A stretch of 64,000 nt of DNA, from contig JAJTCM010000002.1 in assembly GCA_021325675.1 (NCBI GenBank), positions 558,001-622,000 on the forward strand. Reading direction: 5' to 3'. The notes beneath the pieces are model-generated. The model ran no database searches and had not been told where the DNA came from. It saw only the letters and a program-made list of their open reading frames with translations. Positions 58,773 through 64,000 of the stretch are shown piece after piece. Source of the stretch: Crocinitomicaceae bacterium. GTDB taxonomy: Bacteria > Bacteroidota > Bacteroidia > Flavobacteriales_D > Crocinitomicaceae. Numbering within the stretch: position 1 is the first letter of the stretch; the number at the start of each line of letters is the position of its first letter. Position numbers and translations under genes: made by a program.

Positions 58773-61205
58773 ATGAAAATTGCTTACTCCTGGTTAAAGG
58801 ACTACGTACAAACAGATTTATCCGTTGATGAGATTTCTAAAATCCTGACCGAAACCGGTTTGGAGGTAGACGGCGTTGAAAAGATCGAATCCGTAAAAGG
58901 CGGTCTCGAAGGCGTTGTCGTGGGCGAAGTGCTCAGCTGCGAAAAACATCCTGACGCTGATAAGCTGAAAGTAACTACGGTGACTATTGGCGGAGAGCCC
59001 CTGCAAATCGTATGTGGTGCGCCGAATGTGGCTGCCGGTCAGAAAGTGATCGTGGCAACGGTAGGCTGCACGCTTTACCCGAAACCAGACGAAGCATTTA
59101 AAATCAAAGCCTCCAAAATCCGCGGCGTAGAATCCAACGGAATGCTGTGCGCAGAAGACGAGCTGGGACTGGGTGAATCCCACGCCGGAATCCTGGTTTT
59201 GCAGCAGGATACACCCGTAGGAATGCCTGCCGCCGAATACTTTGACCTGGCTGATGATTACGTGATCGAAATCGGATTAACCCCCAACCGCGCCGACGCA
59301 ATGGGCCATATTGGCGTTGCCCGCGATCTCGTTGCTTATTTGAACTATCACAAAAAAGCCAGCTTGAAGCTCCGGATGCCCGAAGTGAAAAAATTAGAAG
59401 CAAATTCGCAAAGCTTACCGCACTCAATCACAATCGAAGAAGCTGAGCTTTGCCCGAAATATTTTGGTGTCAGCATCCAAAACGTAAAAGTGGATGCTTC
59501 ACCGGCCTGGCTGCAAAAACGCCTGCGCGCAGTTGGTTTGAGCCCGATCAACAATATCGTGGACTGTACTAACTATGTAATGCGTGAACTCGGAACACCG
59601 CTCCACGCTTTCGACTGCGCAGCTTTGAACGGAAAAATTGTAGTGAAGCTTGCTGAAAACGGTGCAAAATTTACAACTCTTGATGGCGTTGAGCGTACGC
59701 TCGACAGTTCCAACCTGGTGATCACGAATGGCGAAAAAAACCTGGCGATTGCGGGTGTTTTCGGCGGTTTGGATTCAGGAATTTCAGAAAACACAACAAA
59801 CGTTTTTATAGAATCGGCTTATTTCAACCCGGTATCGGTTAGAAAAACAGCCAAAATGCACGGATTGAGCACAGACGCCAGTTTCCGCTACGAACGAGGG
59901 GTTGATCCGCACCTGACGCGGTTTGCGCTCGAGCGTGTAGTCAACCTGATCCAAGAGCTTGCGGGCGGCGAAATCGCAATGGACCTGCTGGAAGCTTATC
60001 CACACAAAATTGAAAATCAAACGGTGGATTTCCGCCCGGATTACTGCAATAAAGTGATCGGTACCGAAATTCCGCCTGCTGACATGAAACAGATCCTTGG
60101 CGACCTGGATATCCAGGTTTTGGCTGAAGACAAGGAATCGTGGAAACTGGAAGTTCCGGCCTACCGCGTTGACGTAACCCGTGAAATTGACGTGGTGGAA
60201 GAAATCCTGCGTATTTATGGTTTCAACCAGGTTCCGCTGCCGGAAAAACTGAACTCAAACCTCACACTGAGCGTTAAGCCGAACCTCGAGAAAATTCAGC
60301 ACACACTGGCGGAATTGCTTGTATCGAACGGTTTCTCCGAAATGATGAACAACTCCCTCACGTCTTCGCTTTACCTGGAAAAAATCCAGCAAAACGTGCT
60401 ACTGAAGGAGAATAATATAGAAATTTTAAACCCGCTCAGCCAGGACCTGGATGTGATGCGCCAGACTTTGGTGTACAACGCTTTGGAAGTGGTTGAGCAT
60501 AATCAAAACCGCCAGAACCCTGATCTGAAGCTTTTTGAATTCGGTAAAATTTACCGCAAAAACGGCGAGAAATACGAAGAAGAAAAACGCCTGATCCTGG
60601 TGCTTAGCGGCAATAAATACGAAGAACAGTGGAATAACCCGAAAGACAAGGCGAGCTTTTACACGCTGAAAGGAGTGGTCAATTCCCTGCTGGGGCGCAT
60701 CGGGCTCAGCTCTTTCGTGCAGGAAAGCGCACTCGAAAACAGTTTGCTGGCAGACGGTGTGAAGCTCTCCGTACTCAAAGACGAAATCGGCCAGATGGGC
60801 TGGGTTTCTTCCGCTTTGAAAAAACAGTTCGGGATCAAAAACGAAGTTTTCATCGCCGACCTGAGCTGGGATGCAATCTGCAAAAACCTCAGGCTGAATA
60901 AAGTGATATTTAAGGAAATCCCGAAAACATTTGAAATGCGCCGCGATTTTTCGCTCTTGCTTGACGAAAGCGTGCGTTTTTCCGATATTGAAAAATTAGC
61001 AAAAAACGCCGATAAAAAAATCCTGAAACGCGTTGGCCTGTTTGATGTGTACGAAGGAAAAAACCTCGAGGCAGGTAAAAAGTCCTATGCGGTTTCCTTC
61101 TATTTCCAGGACAATGAACAAACGCTCAAAGACCAGGCGGTGGATACTATCATGCAGAAAATACGCACGGAACTCGAAACCAGGCTTGGAGCGCAATTAA
61201 GATAG
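58773..61205 (+). CDS. pheT: Phenylalanine-tRNA ligase beta subunit
   Basis: An 810-residue subunit that, with PheS, charges tRNA-Phe. The N-terminal tRNA-binding domain (VVGEVLSCEKHPDADKL, residues 49-65) is followed by B3/B4 editing domain, B5 and a catalytic-like core, ending in the anticodon-binding domain (FKEIPKTFEMRRDFSLLL, then SFYFQDNEQTLKDQAV). Length is normal. pheS is not adjacent. Confidence 0.97.
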   Translation: MKIAYSWLKDYVQTDLSVDEISKILTETGLEVDGVEKIESVKGGLEGVVVGEVLSCEKHPDADKLKVTTVTIGGEPLQIVCGAPNVAAGQKVIVATVGCTLYPKPDEAFKIKASKIRGVESNGMLCAEDELGLGESHAGILVLQQDTPVGMPAAEYFDLADDYVIEIGLTPNRADAMGHIGVARDLVAYLNYHKKASLKLRMPEVKKLEANSQSLPHSITIEEAELCPKYFGVSIQNVKVDASPAWLQKRLRAVGLSPINNIVDCTNYVMRELGTPLHAFDCAALNGKIVVKLAENGAKFTTLDGVERTLDSSNLVITNGEKNLAIAGVFGGLDSGISENTTNVFIESAYFNPVSVRKTAKMHGLSTDASFRYERGVDPHLTRFALERVVNLIQELAGGEIAMDLLEAYPHKIENQTVDFRPDYCNKVIGTEIPPADMKQILGDLDIQVLAEDKESWKLEVPAYRVDVTREIDVVEEILRIYGFNQVPLPEKLNSNLTLSVKPNLEKIQHTLAELLVSNGFSEMMNNSLTSSLYLEKIQQNVLLKENNIEILNPLSQDLDVMRQTLVYNALEVVEHNQNRQNPDLKLFEFGKIYRKNGEKYEEEKRLILVLSGNKYEEQWNNPKDKASFYTLKGVVNSLLGRIGLSSFVQESALENSLLADGVKLSVLKDEIGQMGWVSSALKKQFGIKNEVFIADLSWDAICKNLRLNKVIFKEIPKTFEMRRDFSLLLDESVRFSDIEKLAKNADKKILKRVGLFDVYEGKNLEAGKKSYAVSFYFQDNEQTLKDQAVDTIMQKIRTELETRLGAQLR

Positions 61206-61246
61206 AAGCATATTATCTCATTCAAATATTAACACATTAAAAAAGT

Positions 61247-61939
61247 ATGAAAGAAGAAGTAAAAAAAATCGTTGACGCCATGAGCAAACGTTTTGTTTCT
61301 CATCCGTGGCACGGAATTGAAGTGGGTGAAAAATCCCCCGCAATTGTGAATGCCTACATCGAGATCGTACCTTCCGACGCGATCAAATATGAAATCGACA
61401 AAGCAAGCGGCCACATTATGGTTGACCGTCCGCAAAAATTGTCTAACCACATGCCTTGTTTATACGGTTTTGTTCCGAAAACTTACTGTGATACTGAAGT
61501 GGCGGCTTTTGCCAACGAAAAAACAGGAAGAACAGACATCACAGGTGACGGCGACCCGCTGGATATTTGTGTGCTGAGCGAGCGCTCTTTCAGCCATCCG
61601 AATATTTTGTGCGAAGCAAAAGTAATCGGTGGTTTCCGGATGCTGGACGGAGGTGAGGCTGACGACAAGATCATCGCTGTACTGAAAGGCGATCAGGCTT
61701 ACGGAAATATCGAAGATTTAGCTGAAATGCCGAAAATGGTCATTGATCGTGTACGACACTTTTTCCTGACTTACAAAGATCTGGACGGCGGTGCGAAAAA
61801 CGTTGAAATTACCCATGTTTATGGTAAAGAAGAAGCTTTTGAAGTAATCAAGCGCGCAAGCAGCGATTACGATAATAAATACGGAAATGTAAACGAGCAT
61901 TTGGTAGAAGCCATTTTGAATGCCGTTAGCGTAAAATAA
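61247..61939 (+). CDS. ppa: Inorganic pyrophosphatase, family I
   Basis: A 230-residue soluble pyrophosphatase that drives biosynthesis by hydrolysing PPi to phosphate. The signature DGDPLDICVL (about residues 104-113) gives the metal-binding aspartates; upstream GFVPKTYCDTE and IAVLKGDQAYGNIEDL are also typical. It is longer than the E. coli enzyme and matches the Bacteroidota form. pheT ends 41 bases upstream; co-transcription is plausible. Confidence 0.95.
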   Translation: MKEEVKKIVDAMSKRFVSHPWHGIEVGEKSPAIVNAYIEIVPSDAIKYEIDKASGHIMVDRPQKLSNHMPCLYGFVPKTYCDTEVAAFANEKTGRTDITGDGDPLDICVLSERSFSHPNILCEAKVIGGFRMLDGGEADDKIIAVLKGDQAYGNIEDLAEMPKMVIDRVRHFFLTYKDLDGGAKNVEITHVYGKEEAFEVIKRASSDYDNKYGNVNEHLVEAILNAVSVK

Positions 61940-61955
61940 ATTGCAAACATCCCGG

Positions 61956-61990
61956 AATCCCTTTGTCACTTGGCAAGGGGATTTTTTTTG
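61956..61990 (+). terminator. Terminator of ppa
   Basis: A 10-bp stem (61956-61965 with 61974-61983, one G-T pair), loop of 8, then eight T. It lies 17 bases after the stop. Confidence 0.88.
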
Positions 61991-62054
61991 TAAAAACCCC
62001 AGGATTTCGTAAAGAATCCCCCGCTTTTCCCTTGCCATAAAGGGTAAATCAGAA

Positions 62055-64000
62055 TTACTCCTTCTCCTTAAACTTAAAATCGATCTTATAATAAAACAAT
62101 GGAAGAAAACCCAGCTGCTGCTTTTCGGCGATCGGCTCAGCGGACGGATTGGCGAGGTTCGGCGCATAAGCGAGTCCCAACAGGTTTTTCGTGTTGAAGA
62201 GATTCACCAGGTCGAGCCCGATTTCGTGGGTCGTATTTTTAGCGTTATACGTCCAGTTCACTTTGAGGTCAAAGCGGAAATAATCACGGAACTGACGCTC
62301 ATTGAGTGCAGAATCAACAAAAACAAGCTCTCTCAGCAAGTTGGAAGCAGCTGTATCCACGTAACCATAGCGTTTTCCACCGGCGTAAGTCATTTTAATG
62401 CCCAGGGAAATACTTTGCTTCGTGTTGATTTTAAATTCCTTGCCCGCCAGGAGGTTGAACGTGTACGTTCCGTTATAGGAAGTGTTGCGCAAAACGCCGT
62501 CGCTGCCTTTGTATTTGGAATCGTACAGTGATCCGGAAAAAAGGAAAAAGAAGGACTTGTCGAAGAATTTCTGCATCGTCAATTCAATTCCATAATTGTA
62601 TCCCGTTCCCGTATTTTGCAAAGAGTCCGGGAAGAAACGTGCGAAACCGCTTCCCTGGTTGATCAGTGAAAAAGCCGACGGATGAATACTTACCGGAACA
62701 TTGAACAAATGCTGGTAATAAGCTTCCGTTTTTATCTGGAAGTTCCGGGAGAAAATCTTTTCATAGCCGATCACATTATGGATACTTTTCGTAAAATCCA
62801 TTTTTTTGTTGTGTAACACATACTGCTGCGAAACGGAATCATACAAGCGGTAAACATAGGTATAAAGCGGCTGCATCTGGCTGTGAAGGCCTGCGCCGGC
62901 GAAAATCGAATTGCCGTTTTTCATACGGTATTTCCAGCCCAGGCGCGGTTCGGCAGGACTGAAGCTTTCGCTCATCGAATAAAACTGGCTGTGAATACCT
63001 GCTGTAAAATCCATGTTTTCAGTTACCCGCCATTTCCATTGCACAAAAGGCTGGATCAAAGCTGCACCCCCCGTATAATCCCAGCGGCGGATAAAAGCAG
63101 AATGGTCAACCGTCAAAGCAGAGTCCAGCATGTTCATCATTTGGTATTCGGCGTTCAACCCGAATTTAACCAGGTGCTGCTTATTGATCTTATGGTTGAC
63201 AGCCGTATAGCTCAGGATGCGCCCCGTTGAATATTGGTAGCCCATCAGCGGATAAATCGAGTCGACCACGATCGGGTAGCGCGTTTCACCGTCCGTATTC
63301 ACCGTATCGACATGACGCAGCAGGTAATCGTGGTGCGAATGCTGTTCTTCGTAGCTGTACGCCAGCGTGGAAGTGAAAAAAGTACGTTCATTGATGGATT
63401 TTTTGTAAATGAGACCGGTAACGCCCATCGAAGTGCCAAAATACTGGTCGCGGTCGCCTTCTCCATACAGTTCGGTTGAATATTCTGTTTGCTCCGAAAT
63501 TTTGATCTCGATATTGCTTTTTCCTCCCATCCCGAAAGCAGAAAGTGTCCCGCCTTTTTTGAGCGTCCAGTTAAATTTGAATGCAGCATCACCATATTCA
63601 GGAACTGCGTCCGTCCCGATCTGGATGCCGAGTGTTTTGAACAGGCTCAAGGTGGAATAACGGGCCATTACCAGGTAAGAAGATTTGCCTGTTTTTGACA
63701 TGGGGCCTTCCGCCAGCAATTCTGTTCCCAGGAAACCGAACTGGCCTGTAAATTCATGGTGCTTGTTGTTCCCGTTTCGCAGTTTTAAATCAAAAACACC
63801 GGAAATACTGTTGCCGTATTCTGCCGGGAAAGCGCTCAGGAAAAAATCCGAGTTGCCCAGGATCTTGTTGTTCAGGATACTCACCGGCCCGCCGCTGCTG
63901 CCGGAAATAGCAAAATGCGATGGATTTGGAATATCAATTCCTTCTACCTTATATACTATTCCAAGCGGGGAGTTTCCGCGCACAACGATGTCATTCCGGG
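62055..64000 (-). CDS. TonB-dependent receptor, cut by the window edge
   Basis: The 3' 648 codons of an outer-membrane receptor; the true start lies beyond 64000. At the edge the frame reads RNDIVVRGNSPLG, the plug motif, then GIDIPNPSHFA. This continues into the plug end (AEYGNSISGVFDLKLR) and a barrel to FKEKE. The carboxypeptidase-regulatory domain that normally precedes this plug is missing only because of the edge. The substrate is unknown. The GTG at 63983 is an internal Val, not a start. Confidence 0.9.
   Translation of the reverse strand, partial: RNDIVVRGNSPLGIVYKVEGIDIPNPSHFAISGSSGGPVSILNNKILGNSDFFLSAFPAEYGNSISGVFDLKLRNGNNKHHEFTGQFGFLGTELLAEGPMSKTGKSSYLVMARYSTLSLFKTLGIQIGTDAVPEYGDAAFKFNWTLKKGGTLSAFGMGGKSNIEIKISEQTEYSTELYGEGDRDQYFGTSMGVTGLIYKKSINERTFFTSTLAYSYEEQHSHHDYLLRHVDTVNTDGETRYPIVVDSIYPLMGYQYSTGRILSYTAVNHKINKQHLVKFGLNAEYQMMNMLDSALTVDHSAFIRRWDYTGGAALIQPFVQWKWRVTENMDFTAGIHSQFYSMSESFSPAEPRLGWKYRMKNGNSIFAGAGLHSQMQPLYTYVYRLYDSVSQQYVLHNKKMDFTKSIHNVIGYEKIFSRNFQIKTEAYYQHLFNVPVSIHPSAFSLINQGSGFARFFPDSLQNTGTGYNYGIELTMQKFFDKSFFFLFSGSLYDSKYKGSDGVLRNTSYNGTYTFNLLAGKEFKINTKQSISLGIKMTYAGGKRYGYVDTAASNLLRELVFVDSALNERQFRDYFRFDLKVNWTYNAKNTTHEIGLDLVNLFNTKNLLGLAYAPNLANPSAEPIAEKQQLGFLPLFYYKIDFKFKEKE

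Noticed and set aside
1-64000. CRISPR arrays, tRNA/rRNA genes, transposases or prophage
   Set aside because: No direct-repeat/spacer series, no tRNA cloverleaf or rRNA-like sequence and no transposase motif was seen on reading; absence of evidence only.

Overview
The window looks like chromosome from a Bacteroidota bacterium, most likely a flavobacterium. Evidence: three proteins end in type IX secretion (T9SS) sorting domains (two type B, one type A). There are several TonB-dependent outer-membrane receptors, a BatC-BatD-BatE operon, and many promoters of the Bacteroidota type (TAnnTTTG at -7, sometimes with TTG about 19-20 bases upstream). Shine-Dalgarno sequences are weak or absent. A Fluviicola/Crocinitomicaceae-like source is my guess from gene content and was not tested. 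No rRNA, tRNA, CRISPR array, phage or transposase gene was seen.

Layout. 0.1-2.6 kb: an ECF sigma / anti-sigma operon ending in a small HMA-like membrane protein and a lipoprotein truncated globin, with a clear promoter and terminator. 2.7-10 kb: an OmpA-like lipoprotein, an outer-membrane-type protein and a 1600-residue T9SS adhesin-like protein. 9.9-28.3 kb: GDP-mannose synthesis, a SprT-like protein, MlaE/MlaF-type lipid transport, an M28 peptidase, a large TPR protein with a barrel partner, FtsE, a second giant T9SS protein with PKD domains, UvrC, a queuosine-precursor transporter and a glycosyltransferase. 28.4-31.6 kb: two small secreted cysteine proteins, then peroxiredoxin, Dps and OxyR. 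31.6-34.8 kb: a probable copper-related locus (HMA protein, TonB receptor with a CC motif, Cys-rich membrane protein). 34.8-38 kb: batC-batD-batE. 38.1-43.6 kb: bcp, recA, an M23 peptidase with a bactofilin, rmuC and dprA. 43.7-51.1 kb: kdsB, crcB, umuDC, a small secreted protein, an AddB-like nuclease and a GNAT-like protein. 51.3-54.3 kb: feoA-feoB, a tiny Cys membrane protein and a GT2 enzyme in a tightly coupled run. 54.5-64 kb: gcvH, a stand-alone 2Fe-2S flavin reductase, a second ECF sigma factor, a third small secreted cysteine protein, a secreted cupredoxin, pheT, inorganic pyrophosphatase, and a TonB receptor that runs off the right edge.

How the genes fit together. Three themes recur: the envelope (T9SS cargo, TonB receptors, Mla, bactofilin plus M23, KDO and mannose activation), peroxide and DNA-damage defence (OxyR, Prx, Dps, Bcp, RecA, UmuDC, UvrC, DprA, AddB-like, RmuC), and iron/copper handling (Feo, HMA/TonB, cupredoxin, globin). 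Nothing in the window is clearly a wholly new system. The most unusual items are the globin-containing sigma-factor operon, a three-member family of small secreted cysteine proteins (two members share almost identical leaders), a dispersed inverted-repeat element present twice, a sharp base-composition change inside the first giant T9SS gene, and a palindrome lying inside the bcp tail just before recA.
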